Below are positions 18,176-27,635 of a stretch of DNA of 64,000 bases, in pieces. Source of the DNA: Chersky-840 sp963838775. Its GTDB lineage: Bacteria; Actinomycetota; Acidimicrobiia; Acidimicrobiales; UBA8190. The stretch is taken from positions 240,144 to 304,143 of the forward strand of contig CAWISP010000030.1 of NCBI GenBank assembly GCA_963838775.1, in the 5' to 3' direction. Position numbers and translations under genes: made by a program. Numbering within the stretch: position 1 is the stretch's first letter; every line of letters starts with the position of its first letter. The notes under the pieces are model-generated. The model saw nothing but the letters and a program-made list of their open reading frames with translations, did no database searches and was not told the origin of the DNA.

Positions 18176-20163
18176 ATGTTTGGACGGGATGGACGGGCCA
18201 TCAACAAGGTGGTCCGCGCCGTAATTACGACGTTGCTCGTCACCGCTGCGGCGATCGGAGGTGTTGAGGGACTGACGAGTCAGCCGTCAGACGCGCTCAC
18301 ATTGTTGAGCATCACGGTGTCCCCCACAACGGCCTCCATCGCAGCGGGGAATACCGAGCAGTTCACGGCTACCGGTCACTACTTGCTCGGAAGCACGGCC
18401 AACCTCACCGACTCCGTGACGTGGTCGTCGTCGCTGACGGGCACCGCCACGGTCTCGAGCACCGGTCTCGCCACCGGGGTGGCCACCGGGGCCACCACCA
18501 TCACCGCCACGTCGGGGCTCATCGCCGGGATCGCCGCCCTCACCGTGACCCCGGCCGTGCTGGTGAGCATCAGCGTCTCCCCGACCACCGCGTCCATCGC
18601 GGCGGGAGGCACCCAACAGTTCACCGCCACCGGCACCTACTCCGACCTGAGCACGGCCAACCTCACCGACTCCGTGACGTGGTCGTCGTCGCTGACGGGC
18701 ACCGCCACGGTCTCGAGCACCGGTCTCGCCACCGGGGTGGCCACCGGGGCCACCACCATCACCGCCACGTCGGGGCTCATCGCCGGGATCGCCGCCCTCA
18801 CCGTGACCCCGGCCGTGCTGGTGAGCATCAGCGTCTCCCCGACCACCGCGTCGATCGCAGCAGGAGGCACCCAGCAGTTCACCGCCACCGGCACCTACTC
18901 CGACCTGAGCACGGCCAACCTCACCGACTCCGTGACGTGGTCGTCGTCGGTGACGAGCACCGCCACGGTCTCGAGCACCCGGGTCTCGCCACCGGGGTGG
19001 CCACCGGGGCCACCACCATCACCGCCACGTCCGGGCTCATCGCCGGGATCGCCGCGCTGACCGTGACCCCGGCCGTGCTGGTGAGCATCACCGTCTCCCC
19101 GACCACCGCGTCGATCGCGGCGGGAGGCACCCAACAGTTCACCGCCACCGGCACCTACTCCGACCTGAGCACGGCCAACCTCACCGACTCCGTGACGTGG
19201 TCGTCGTCGCTGACGGGCACCGCCACGGTCTCGAGCACCGGTCTCGCCACCGGGGTGGCCACCGGGGCCACCACCATCACCGCCACGTCGGGGCTCATCG
19301 CCGGGATCGCCGCCCTCACCGTGACCCCGGCCGTGCTGGTGAGCATCAGCGTCTCCCCGACCACCGCGTCCATCGCGGCGGGAGGCACCCAACAGTTCAC
19401 CGCCACCGGCACCTACTCCGACCTGAGCACGGCCAACCTCACCGACTCCGTGACGTGGTCGTCGTCGCTGACGGGCACCGCCACGGTCTCGAGCACCGGT
19501 CTCGCCACCGGGGTGGCCACCGGGGCCACCACCATCACCGCCACGTCGGGGCTCATCGCCGGGATCGCCGCCCTGACCGTGACCCCGGCCGTGCTGGTGA
19601 GCATCAGCGTCTCCCCGACCACCGCGTCCATCGCGGCGGGAGGCACCCAACAGTTCACCGCCACCGGCACCTACTCCGACCTGAGCACGGCCAACCTCAC
19701 CGACTCCGTGACGTGGTCGTCGTCGCTGACGGGCACCGCCACGGTCTCGAGCACCGGTCTCGCCACCGGGGTGGCCACCGGGGCCACCACCGTCACCGCC
19801 ACGTCGGGGCTCATCGCCGGGATCGCCGCCCTCACCGTGACCCCGGCCGTGCCACCGCCCCCGTCGCCGTCGCTAACCACGACTCCGGGAACAGGAAGAA
19901 AGCGAACGGCCATCACGATCCAGGGCGCAAACTTCGAGCCCAATCAGGTCGTCACCGTGAATTACGTGTCCGCGTTCAAGCCCACCGTGCTGTGCCAGAC
20001 CACGGTCAACGTCCTTGGGGAATTCAGCTGTAAGGCCGCGATTCCCCACGGCAAACGGGGCGGCAAGCGAGGAGTGCATTTGATCGTGGCAAAGGTGGGT
20101 TCGACGACCCTGGCGAAGGCGCGATTCACTGTCACTGGTCAGAAGTCGAAGTCGAAGTCGTAG
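18176..20163 (+). pseudogene. Secreted protein of six Ig-like (BIG2) repeats, frameshifted in repeat 3
   Basis: The ATG at 18176 follows GGGGG and starts a signal peptide (basic start, then 'VVRAVITTLLVTAAAIGGVEG'). Six 86-residue Ig-like units follow, each reading 'SISVSPTTASIAAGGTQQFT', 'YSDLSTANLTDSVTWSSS', 'VSSTGLATGVATG' and 'AGIAALTVTPAV'. Next comes a Pro linker and a C-terminal IPT-like domain ('TAITIQGANFEPNQVVTV') with a Lys/Ser-rich tail. In unit 3, CCGG of the other copies reads CCCGGG (about 18978-18983), a 2-base gain that shifts the frame; the rest is intact in the restored frame. Likely a cell-surface or matrix protein. No sortase signal. The shift may be real or an assembly error in the repeat. 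Confidence 0.8.
18302..19851 (+). repeat. Six tandem 258-bp units coding Ig-like domains
   Basis: Units begin at 18302, 18560, 18818, 19078, 19336 and 19594; unit 3 is 260 bp. The first unit is the most divergent at its 5' end. Units 2-6 are almost identical at the DNA level, including silent sites, which points to recent duplication or gene conversion. Confidence 0.9.
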
Positions 20164-20214
20164 CGGGTTCGTCGACGCGAAGAACCGTCGTAGCGGGTTC
20201 GTCGACGCGAAGAA
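20157..20214. repeat. 28-bp direct repeat, two copies, period 30
   Basis: Copies at 20157-20184 and 20187-20214 overlap and follow the stop codon of the repeat protein. Their centre GTTCGTCGACGCGAA is nearly palindromic. Function unknown; possibly a duplicated stretch of 3' UTR. Confidence 0.75.
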
Positions 20215-20246
20215 TCCAAGTCGATCACTTCGAGAAGGGCTTGGAT
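20214..20246. terminator. Possible hairpin between convergent genes
   Basis: ATCCAAG (20214-20220) pairs with CTTGGAT (20240-20246) across a 19-base loop, between the convergent ends of the repeat protein and the MDR reductase. The stem is short and has no T-run, so this is a weak call. Confidence 0.3.
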
Positions 20247-20294
20247 CGGATACAGAAGGTCCAGGTCTAAAGGTTCACCGCAAGATCGAAAGGC

Positions 20295-21360
20295 TCACTC
20301 TTCGAGGACTGCCACCGTGCGGCCCAGGGTCTCTCTGTCGCGCCATCGCATCGATTGCCGACGGAATCTCATCGAAGCCGATGACCCTACCCACCACTGG
20401 CTTGATCTTCTTGGCCAGTGCGAGCGTGATGATCTCTCCCATGATCCGCTCGCCCAGCTGGTAGGGAAGAAAGTTCCAGCCCATACCGGTCTTCAAGAAC
20501 GTCAGCGCATCGGGTTCCTGATAGGAAAGCAGAACGCCACACATCTTGAGATTGCCCAGGGCGATCCGGCGCGGTACGAGGAACTTCTCGTCGGCGACGG
20601 CCTTGTTGGAGGCGAACCCCATCATCAGGTAACGCCCGTTGTACTTTGTGCACTGCATCGACTTATCCATGACAGCTTCGCCGACATTGTCGAAGACGAC
20701 GTCGACACCCTGGTTGTCCGTCTGAGCGAGAACGATTTCGGCGAAGTCGGTCGTCCGGTAGTTGATCGCCACCTGGGCACCGAGGTCCACGCATAAGCGC
20801 ACCTTTTCGTCCGTACCAGCGGTGGCAAAGACCCGCGCCCCGGTGTGGACGGCCAGTTGAATTGCCGCTGATCCCGATCCTCCAGCGGCGGCGTGGATGA
20901 GCACTGTCTCCCCGGCTCGAAGCTCGGCGCGGTCGATTAGTCCCAACCATGCCAGGTGGAACGGGAAGTACAACGCGGCAGCATCGGGTAACGGAATTGA
21001 GTCCGGCATGTCAAAGGTCGAGGCGGCAGGGCACAACGCATATTCGGCGTAGCCCCCGTGCGCTCCATTGGGAATCGCGACGACCCGCCGGTGAAGCCAC
21101 TGCTCGGTGCCCGCTCCGCACGCGTCCACGACGCCCATGACCTCCATCCCCGGGCTGTAGGGAAGCTCGGGACGGACCATCATGTTGCCGCCCGTGATCC
21201 GTTCGAGGTCGTTGAGATTGAGGGGAATAGCGTGGACCTTGATCCGCATCTCGCCGGGATCGGGATCCGGGATCGGCACCTCGTCGAGTTTCAGCCCGTC
21301 CAACGGCTGCCCGTACATATGCGTTCGCCAGGCTCGCATCACACCGTCACGTCTTGCCAT
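20295..21360 (-). pseudogene. Zinc-free MDR/quinone oxidoreductase, frameshift near the C-terminus
   Basis: A medium-chain reductase: GroES-like N-terminus ('VHAIPLNLNDLERITGGN', 'YSPGMEVMGVVDACG') and an NADPH-binding fold with 'VLIHAAAGGSGSAAIQLA'. No catalytic or structural zinc ligands are seen, as in the quinone-oxidoreductase branch. As read, the frame runs on to 20275 with a meaningless tail after 'AIDAMA'. Skipping base 20340 restores the family ending 'DRETLGRTVAVLEE' and a TGA at 20295. The lesion is thus a single extra base, natural or technical. Start ATG at 21360; an ATG at 21339 is possible. Confidence 0.8.
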
Positions 21361-21420
21361 ATGTCGATCCGTCTGCCTTGGTGTGACCCACCCTTGCTGG
21401 GGTGGGCTGGAGGCCCGACA

Positions 21421-22596
21421 CTACGGGAGGGCCTCGTCCGGGACGTTGAAGAACTCTTGGTACGAGCGCGTTCGCTCGCGCAGCGTAGCCGCATCGAGTC
21501 CGGTGTCGGCGAAGGAGTAGCGGTGCCCGCCGTGCTTCTCCTTCGGATTCTCGGCGAGGAATTTGTGCATGGCGCCATCGGCCTCGGCCGTGAGCTCGAT
21601 CCCGAGGCGCTCATAGATCGTGTGCACCACGGCCATCGGATCGGCCAGAAACTCCCCGAAGAACACATCCACCGCCTGCCCGTCCGGGACGGTACCGTCA
21701 CGCCGTGCCGCAACGGCCCGGTCGAGACCGAGGATGATGTCATCGACCCACTCGGACGCAACCGAACGAATGGCCACGTCGTCGCTGGCCAGACGACGTA
21801 GGAGGTCAACCAATGACGCGAGTGAGCACACGACGCGGAGTGGATCTCGATGGGTGTGGACGATCAAGGCCCCGGGGTACTCGCGCATCATGGGCCCGAG
21901 GGACCACAGATGCGCAGGTGACTTGATCACCCAGCGCTCGGCCGAGTGCGCCGATTGCAGGTATTGGAGGAACAGTCGGTGATACCGGTAGGCGGGTGCC
22001 ATGTCGGCCTGGTGGAGCAGCCACGATTGGTACTCAGGAACCCGATACTGGGTGGAGAAGATCATGCTGCGAAACTCCGCGCCCGTGATCCGCACGCACT
22101 CCTGGCCCAGCCGCGCCCCCATGTCGTGCATGCCCAGAAAGCCCGGAAGGAGCAGCTCGGTGTTCGCCAGATTTGCCTGCACCTCATCGATCCGCGGGTC
22201 GGACTCGTAGGTCGCGGTCTCCGGAGGCGGCCAAGGTTGGTCGACCTCCCAGGTGAGAGGGACGCGATTGGCGGGGTCCTGGGCAAGCAGGTCGAACAGG
22301 ATGGTCGTGCCCGTTCGAGGTTGGCCGAGGACGACGATCGGCGGACGGACGTCGCGGGCTGTGATCTCGGGGTTGCGTTTCACCCAGTCGATTACGCGCA
22401 GCCTGTTGCTCAGGTAGCTGACGATCTCGGTGGCAGCAATCACCCAACCAAGCTCGTTCAGCTTGGCTCCGTGATTCAGCTCTTGGACCAGAAGGGCGGC
22501 CCCCTCACGCCAAGTCGCTTCGCCAAAGTCATTCAGCCCTGTCGCCTGACACGCTTGCTCTGCGAGATGGTCAACTGAGAACGCCTCAATCGTCAT
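21421..22596 (-). CDS. Sulfotransferase family protein
   Basis: A 391-residue PAPS-dependent sulfotransferase-like protein. The 5'-phosphosulfate loop is 'VVLGQPRTGTTILFDLL' and the 3'-phosphate motif 'LIVHTHRDPLRVVCSLASL'. Members of this Stf-like group in actinobacteria sulfate lipids or carbohydrates, but acceptors are rarely known. The ATG at 22596 gives the usual short N-terminus (MTIEAFSVDHLAEQA). The GTG at 22617 is in frame but has no better RBS. It is paralogous to the gene at 49878-51155. Confidence 0.85.
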   Translation of the reverse strand: MTIEAFSVDHLAEQACQATGLNDFGEATWREGAALLVQELNHGAKLNELGWVIAATEIVSYLSNRLRVIDWVKRNPEITARDVRPPIVVLGQPRTGTTILFDLLAQDPANRVPLTWEVDQPWPPPETATYESDPRIDEVQANLANTELLLPGFLGMHDMGARLGQECVRITGAEFRSMIFSTQYRVPEYQSWLLHQADMAPAYRYHRLFLQYLQSAHSAERWVIKSPAHLWSLGPMMREYPGALIVHTHRDPLRVVCSLASLVDLLRRLASDDVAIRSVASEWVDDIILGLDRAVAARRDGTVPDGQAVDVFFGEFLADPMAVVHTIYERLGIELTAEADGAMHKFLAENPKEKHGGHRYSFADTGLDAATLRERTRSYQEFFNVPDEALP

Positions 22597-22861
22597 GATG
22601 TTCGCCCAACGTGCCACGCAGCGGGGGTCAAGACACTCTTCACAAACTGGAAGTCAATCACGTTTCCCGCCGCTCCTGTCGGTCCTGGAAGGGCTGAGCA
22701 CCTTCACTCCTGAGAGTTCCCGGCGTCGGGGTCAAGGACTGGTTCTCCTGCGCACGTGCATACAGATTGCGTCCCGAAATGTGCAGGAATCGGTCATCCG
22801 ACTCCGGCGCAAAGGATGTCGATATCCGTCGTGCCGTCGCCCGATCGACTGGAGTCCCTTG

Positions 22862-23458
22862 TCACTTCCTGACCCGATAGTCGATGAAGGTCGCGAACGA
22901 CGACTGGCGGACGCCGAGATGCTCGAGGTCGAGCGACAGGGTGAATCCCTCGAAGAGGCGCTTGCCGGCACCGAGGACCACCGGTGCGATGATGAGGGTG
23001 AGTTCGTCGACATACTCGTCGACGAGGGCTTGGCGGATGATGTCCGCGCCCCCCATGACGTGGACATCCTTGTCGCCGGCGGCAGCCTTGGCCCGCTCGA
23101 CAGCTTCGGCGATGCTGCCCACGAAGGTGAAGTGGTCGCCAGGGGGCTGGTCCTCCGTGTGGTGGGTGACGATGAAGAACGGCAGGCCCCACGGATTCGT
23201 GTCGCCCCAGTGCCCGGCCGCCTCGTATGTGCCCCGGCCGCCGATGACGGCACCGGCTTCGGCCATGGCCTCGTCCAACCAGGCCTTGTCCTGGCCTGTC
23301 GGTTCGCCACGGTCACCTGAGTCGTAGCTCCACGGACCGCCAAAGACCCAGTAGTGAAGTCGCTCGCCCCCCACGCCGAGGCCGCAGCCGGGGCCGTCAT
23401 CTGGTCCGGTGATGTACCCATCGACCGACGTCGTGATCCCTGCAATGACCCTGCTCAT
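22862..23458 (-). CDS. RibD C-terminal/dihydrofolate-reductase-like protein
   Basis: A 198-residue protein with the N-terminal pattern 'VIAGITTSVDGYITGPDDG', a mid 'VIGGRGTYEAAGHWGD' and 'VHVMGGADIIRQALVDEYVD', typical of the DHFR-fold RibD C-terminal family. Such stand-alone proteins bind NADPH; their substrate is mostly unknown, and trimethoprim-type folate reduction is not established for them. The ATG at 23458 has AGGAGG 7 bases upstream. An inverted repeat lies 22 bases beyond the start. Confidence 0.85.
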   Translation of the reverse strand: MSRVIAGITTSVDGYITGPDDGPGCGLGVGGERLHYWVFGGPWSYDSGDRGEPTGQDKAWLDEAMAEAGAVIGGRGTYEAAGHWGDTNPWGLPFFIVTHHTEDQPPGDHFTFVGSIAEAVERAKAAAGDKDVHVMGGADIIRQALVDEYVDELTLIIAPVVLGAGKRLFEGFTLSLDLEHLGVRQSSFATFIDYRVRK

Positions 23459-23894
23459 CGCCTGCCTCCTGTGACCGTGGGCGCGACCGGCACGCACGGC
23501 TCTACGAGGATCTAGACGGTCGCGCCTCGCGAAACTGATTGCAACAAGCCGTCGTCTTCGATCTCCTCTCCGCCGCCGTCCGCCGCCGTCCGCTGCGACG
23601 GGGGCGATGGTCCGGACAGTCCGGGCGTTCCGTACAGGGCCGGGGTTACGCCGATCGTTGATCGCCGGGAGGCGATACTCCCGCCCCCCCGCCGTCACCT
23701 CATGCTCGCGAGAGTAAGCACGAGCAAAGAGCCAATCGGCCCGGAATCGGAATATCCACGTCCTGGCACCTCGTGGGGGCCGTTTCGGCTCGCAACGCCC
23801 TCGGATGACGAGCGTGGGCTGGGCACGCTGGTGGACTCTCTAACGCCCAGGGTGGGGGCCTCAAGAACGCCTCTGACCTGGTCGATCCCTTGTT
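23459..23894. other. Intergenic stretch between divergent genes
   Basis: No gene is supported. It holds a 10-base inverted repeat (23480-23526) near the DHFR-like gene, a run of CCGCCGCCGT repeats and the promoter region of the GGDEF-EAL gene. No clear -10/-35 pair was found. Confidence 0.6.
23480..23526. promoter_or_regulatory. Inverted repeat GGCGCGACCG / CGGTCGCGCC
   Basis: Perfect 10-base arms (23480-23489 and 23517-23526) with a 27-base loop, just upstream of the DHFR-like start on the minus strand. It could be a 5' UTR hairpin or a two-site operator. Confidence 0.4.
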
Positions 23895-26549
23895 ATGGCG
23901 ATTGGTCGGCTGCGTCGGCTCGTGTCGGGCGAGGCGAGAGGAGCGCATTTCGCGGCCATGTTGTGCATGGGGCCGCTCGCAGCAGTCGCCATCTTGGCGT
24001 TGCGGGAGTTGCATCTCGTTGCTCGGACGCCGATCTGGTTGATTCCGCTGATCCTGGTCGGTGGACAGCTGCTCACGACCGCGGCTGGACTTTGGTGGGA
24101 CCGATCCCACGGCCGCGTTCAGTTGCACGTCCTCATCGCGTCGCAAATGATCCTCGTGACCGCCGTCATCTATGCGACCGGTTGGGGTCCAGCGCTCGGC
24201 ATCGGCTTGGTCCTTGTCGGTCAAGACGCGTTGGCGGTGACGGGCTCGTCCTCTCAGCGCGTGGTGCTGGGATGGACTCTGTCGTGTTTGGCTGCAGGTG
24301 AAGGACTGATCGCGCTCGGTTGGGTCCCCTCGTTGCTGCCCATCCCCGAGGTCCACGGGCTGGCGATCTTGACAGGGATCGGCATCGTGTTCTCGTACCG
24401 GTCTCTGCGTTCGGCTTTGATCGACAGGGAAGAATCAGCAACGTTGACCGAGAGTCGCGAGAGGCGGTTCCGAGCGCTCGTGCAGAGCTCCTCCGACCTG
24501 GTGTTCGTCGTCGACGTGACGACCACGGTGACGTATGCGAGCCCGTCGTGTACGAAGGTGCTCGGCTATGAGCCCAAGGTGCTCTTGGGATCTGAGGCGG
24601 GAGTGCTGGTTCACGAGGACGATATCGAGAACCTCCGTCTCACCCTGCGGCGCACGCTCGGAGTTCCCGGGGAGTCGGTGGAGTTTTCCTTCCGTGTCCG
24701 TCACGACGACGGAACATGGCGTTGGCTCGAGGGACTCGCAACGAACCTGCTCGACGATCTCGCCGTCGCGGGGATGGTCATCAACGCACGCGACGTCACC
24801 GCACGCAGAGCACGCTTGGAGCGCCAAGCGGCGATTTCCGATCTCGGACGAGAGGTACTGCGGGCAACGACCTTCGAAGAATCCGTGGAGTCCGCAGCCG
24901 ATGTGATCGTCCGTACTGTGCAGGCAAGTAACTGTCGGATTATCAGCGTCGGTGACAGCGTGAGTCGCAGCCAGCAAGGGGGCGAGGAGATCGACTCGGT
25001 GGGTCTCGGCGCGGGGTTGGCCGTAGCAGGCGATCCACCGGCTCTCCGCGTTCCGGTGGGTGACCCTGAGCAGCCGCTTGCCTACATCGAGGTCTTCACG
25101 GACACGCCAACGACGCGTGACGACGAACTATTCGTTGAAATGGTCGCTGGTATCGTCCTTTCGGCGACCGTGCGTTTCGGCGCCGAAGACGCCATCCGCC
25201 ATCAAGCCATGCACGACCCACTGACGGGCCTGCCAAACCGCGCGCTCTTCAACGACCGGCTCGAGCATGCACTGAGTCGACACGCACGAGACATCGGATA
25301 CGTCGCGGTCATGATTGTCGATCTCGACGGATTCAAGAACGTGAACGACAGTCTTGGCCACCTCACTGGCGACGCATTGTTGATCGCGGTCGCCAAGCGC
25401 TTCGAGGCACGGCTTCGGGGATTCGACACGATTGCCCGCCTCGGTGGTGATGAGTTCGCCCTCTTGTTTGACGAACTCGATGAAGCGGACCAGGCAGGCC
25501 GGGTCGCGCAACGGGTTCTCGATGCACTCGTCAGTCCCCTGTCGCTCCCTGGGCGAGAGGTCACGATCGGGGCGAGTGTCGGAGTGTCGCTAACCAACAA
25601 AACGGGTGCCAAAGCCGACCGCCTGATCGCTGACGCCGACGCGGCGATGTACCGAGCGAAGCGAGAGGGAAAGGGCTGCTATCGCGTCTTCGAAGCTGCC
25701 ATGCATACGGCTGCCGTGGAACGCATGAGTCTCGAGCAAGACCTGCGTGGCGCGATACGAGACGGTGCCCTGACCGTGTACTACCAGCCGATCATTGACA
25801 CAGACACGTGGCAGGTCTCATCCTTTGAGGCACTCGCTCGGTGGCAGCACCCGACGAGAGGCTTTGTGCCCCCCGATACGTTCATTCCACTCGCCGAGGA
25901 ATCAGGTCTCATTATCGAGCTCGGCCGCGCCGTGCTTGTCGAGGCATGCCGACAAGCTCAGCAATGGCACACTGCGTCCCCCGATCTACGTCCCAGCATT
26001 TCGGTCAACGCGTCACGCCTACAACTCGCAAGCCCCAGCTTCCTCGAGCACGTAGCCGACGCACTGGCGCTCGCAAATCTCGAACCATCGTCGCTCGTCA
26101 TCGAGGTCACCGAGTCGATTCTGGCCTCGGAGTCACGACACGTAATCGCGACCCTCGACGAACTCCGCCGAACCGGAGTTCGAGTCGCAATTGACGATTT
26201 CGGTACGGGCTACTCTTCATTTGCTGCGCTCGCAGAACTCCCGATCGACATCCTCAAGATCGACAAACGGTTCATCGACCACCTTGTGTACGACGAGCAA
26301 GGCCGAGGGTTTGTCAACGCCATCATGCAGCTCGCACAGACGCTTCACCTGGAAACCACCGCCGAAGGGGTGGAGCATCTGGAGCAACGCGATGCGCTCG
26401 CCGCACTGGGATGCACGCATGTGCAGGGATTCTTCTTCTCCCCGGCTATGACTGGGGCCCAGACCCACCTTTACCTTGCACGCGACGATGGCATTGTCGG
26501 GTCGAGCAACGGCTTGTCGGTCATTGCGAACACTCGATTGGCAAGATAG
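23895..26549 (+). CDS. Membrane PAS-GGDEF-EAL cyclic-di-GMP protein
   Basis: An 884-residue protein: about five membrane helices (residues ~15-175), a PAS domain (~190-300), a GAF-like segment (~315-425), GGDEF and EAL. The cyclase domain keeps 'HDPLTGLPNR', LGGDEF and the inhibitory-site motif RGFD five residues before it. The EAL domain keeps EALARW, 'ISVNASRLQL', 'IEVTES', 'IDDFGTGYSS', LKID and the Glu of TAEGVE, so both activities look possible. It is a close paralogue of the interrupted gene at 34121-37895, sharing the membrane segment with '(S/A)TGWGP'. It stands alone. Confidence 0.9.
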   Translation: MAIGRLRRLVSGEARGAHFAAMLCMGPLAAVAILALRELHLVARTPIWLIPLILVGGQLLTTAAGLWWDRSHGRVQLHVLIASQMILVTAVIYATGWGPALGIGLVLVGQDALAVTGSSSQRVVLGWTLSCLAAGEGLIALGWVPSLLPIPEVHGLAILTGIGIVFSYRSLRSALIDREESATLTESRERRFRALVQSSSDLVFVVDVTTTVTYASPSCTKVLGYEPKVLLGSEAGVLVHEDDIENLRLTLRRTLGVPGESVEFSFRVRHDDGTWRWLEGLATNLLDDLAVAGMVINARDVTARRARLERQAAISDLGREVLRATTFEESVESAADVIVRTVQASNCRIISVGDSVSRSQQGGEEIDSVGLGAGLAVAGDPPALRVPVGDPEQPLAYIEVFTDTPTTRDDELFVEMVAGIVLSATVRFGAEDAIRHQAMHDPLTGLPNRALFNDRLEHALSRHARDIGYVAVMIVDLDGFKNVNDSLGHLTGDALLIAVAKRFEARLRGFDTIARLGGDEFALLFDELDEADQAGRVAQRVLDALVSPLSLPGREVTIGASVGVSLTNKTGAKADRLIADADAAMYRAKREGKGCYRVFEAAMHTAAVERMSLEQDLRGAIRDGALTVYYQPIIDTDTWQVSSFEALARWQHPTRGFVPPDTFIPLAEESGLIIELGRAVLVEACRQAQQWHTASPDLRPSISVNASRLQLASPSFLEHVADALALANLEPSSLVIEVTESILASESRHVIATLDELRRTGVRVAIDDFGTGYSSFAALAELPIDILKIDKRFIDHLVYDEQGRGFVNAIMQLAQTLHLETTAEGVEHLEQRDALAALGCTHVQGFFFSPAMTGAQTHLYLARDDGIVGSSNGLSVIANTRLAR

Positions 26550-26673
26550 GGATTCTTAGTGGCGCGTTGGACGTGAGCGGGCTTTAGAGGCGGGTCAGCC
26601 GCCACACCGGTGACCGAGCGATCTTCCCGGCCAGAGGCCGCCACCCCTACCATCGGTGTCGGGGTCATCCCCG

Positions 26674-27056
26674 ATGGTCAATTTCCGCGCCGCGACCCTG
26701 ATCATGGGCCAGGTGAAGGCACGTTGGGCGAGGACGGCGATCCTTGTGGGGGAGTGGCGGCGTCGTGCGGTACGCCCGCCCCTGGAGCAGGTACAGCATT
26801 TTGCAGCGACGCCGTACCCCTTGCCGCCGGTCTCCGTTCGAGTGGTTCCTCGTCGGAGGTTTCCTTTCTCATCACCCACGAGACCACGGTCGAGGACCTC
26901 GGAGCCAAAGCTCCTCGCGCCATCAAACGAGATGTGCAGACCTCCTCGACCGGCGCGAACGCCGCGATCGCACAAAACGACGCCGCCCTGGCGAACACAC
27001 CGGCCATGGAGAACGCCTCAGGCCGTATCAAGGCGTACTGCGGCATCACTGGCTGA
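26674..27056 (+). pseudogene. Small secreted lipoprotein, one frameshift
   Basis: An ATG at 26674 opens a signal-like start ('MVNFRAATLIMGQVKARWAR', then TAILVG). Adding one G to the G5 run at 26748-26752 continues it as GVAASCG, a lipobox, and then 'AFCSDAVPLAAGLRSSG', 'KAPRAIKRDVQT' and 'ENASGRIKAYCGITG' up to the TGA at 27056. The Cys near the start, the AP.(A/S)I(K/R).DV motif and the terminal (K/R)xxxxCGI are what I recall of small actinobacterial lipoproteins of unknown role. The reconstruction is an inference and the gene may simply be decayed. Confidence 0.45.
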
Positions 27057-27071
27057 GCCGCCCCTGCCGGT

Positions 27072-27101
27072 CGGAGATAACACAGATTTGTGTTATCTCC
27101 G
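27072..27101. promoter_or_regulatory. Near-perfect operator palindrome upstream of the GbsR/MarR-like regulator
   Basis: Thirteen-base perfect arms (CGGAGATAACACA at 27072-27084, complement at 27089-27101) around GATT. The right arm covers the -35 box of the promoter that drives the regulator, so a bound repressor would block polymerase. Autoregulation is inferred from position. Confidence 0.8.
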
Positions 27102-27116
27102 ATATCCGTGTATTCT
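27088..27116 (+). promoter_or_regulatory. Leaderless promoter of the regulator-ABC exporter operon
   Basis: TTGTGT (27088-27093), a 17-base spacer and TATTCT (27111-27116), with the ATG at 27123 six bases further. No Shine-Dalgarno precedes the ATG, so the mRNA probably starts at the start codon. Confidence 0.7.
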
Positions 27117-27122
27117 GTGAAC

Positions 27123-27635
27123 ATGCCGACCGACGCCGAGATCACCTTCGCCGACCACATGGGCAGGTTCTACGCCCGCCGGTACGCCTTCCCCCCCATG
27201 GTCGGCCGCCTCCTCGGCTACCTCGCCGTCTGCGACCCGCCGGAGCAGACCATCGGCGAGCTGGCCGAGGCACTTCTGGCCAGCCGCAGCGCGATCACCG
27301 GCGCGGTGAAGGCCCTCGAGACGCTGCACGTCATCAGTCGGTCACGGTCTGCGGGCGAGAGGATGGACCGGGTCCGCATCGACATGAGCTCGCCGGAGTC
27401 GATGGGGATGGACGTCACCGAGTACGAGGAGTTGGGAGAGCTGGCGCGCGAAGGCCTGCATGTGCTGCACGACGCGCCCACGGAACGTCGGGCCATCCTC
27501 CTGGAGCTGTCGGCGTTCGCCGACTTCCTGGTGGAGGAGATCCTGACATTCCAGAAGGACTGGAACGAGCGTCGCGCCGCTCTGGTCGAGTCCGGGGACC
27601 TACCCGAACTGCCGCCTCAAGGAGGACCACGATGA
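27123..27635 (+). CDS. GbsR/MarR-type transcriptional regulator
   Basis: A 170-residue winged-helix protein: 'TIGELAEALLASRSAITGAV' and 'LETLHVISRSRSAGERMDRV' form the recognition helix and wing, followed by a helical dimer arm ('LLELSAFADFLVEEILTFQK'). It matches the GbsR-like group of MarR regulators often found before DrrAB-type exporters. Its TGA overlaps the ATG of the ATPase gene (ATGA), so the three genes form one operon. It probably represses this operon through the palindrome at 27072-27101. Confidence 0.85.
   Translation: MPTDAEITFADHMGRFYARRYAFPPMVGRLLGYLAVCDPPEQTIGELAEALLASRSAITGAVKALETLHVISRSRSAGERMDRVRIDMSSPESMGMDVTEYEELGELAREGLHVLHDAPTERRAILLELSAFADFLVEEILTFQKDWNERRAALVESGDLPELPPQGGPR

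Noticed and set aside
18302..19851. Regular repeat array as a possible CRISPR
   Set aside because: The unit is 258 bp, fully coding and without unique spacers.
18379..19943. Series of 85-codon minus-strand open frames and a long plus-strand His/Arg-rich frame
   Set aside because: They are shadows produced by the 258-bp repeats of the secreted protein and repeat with the same period.
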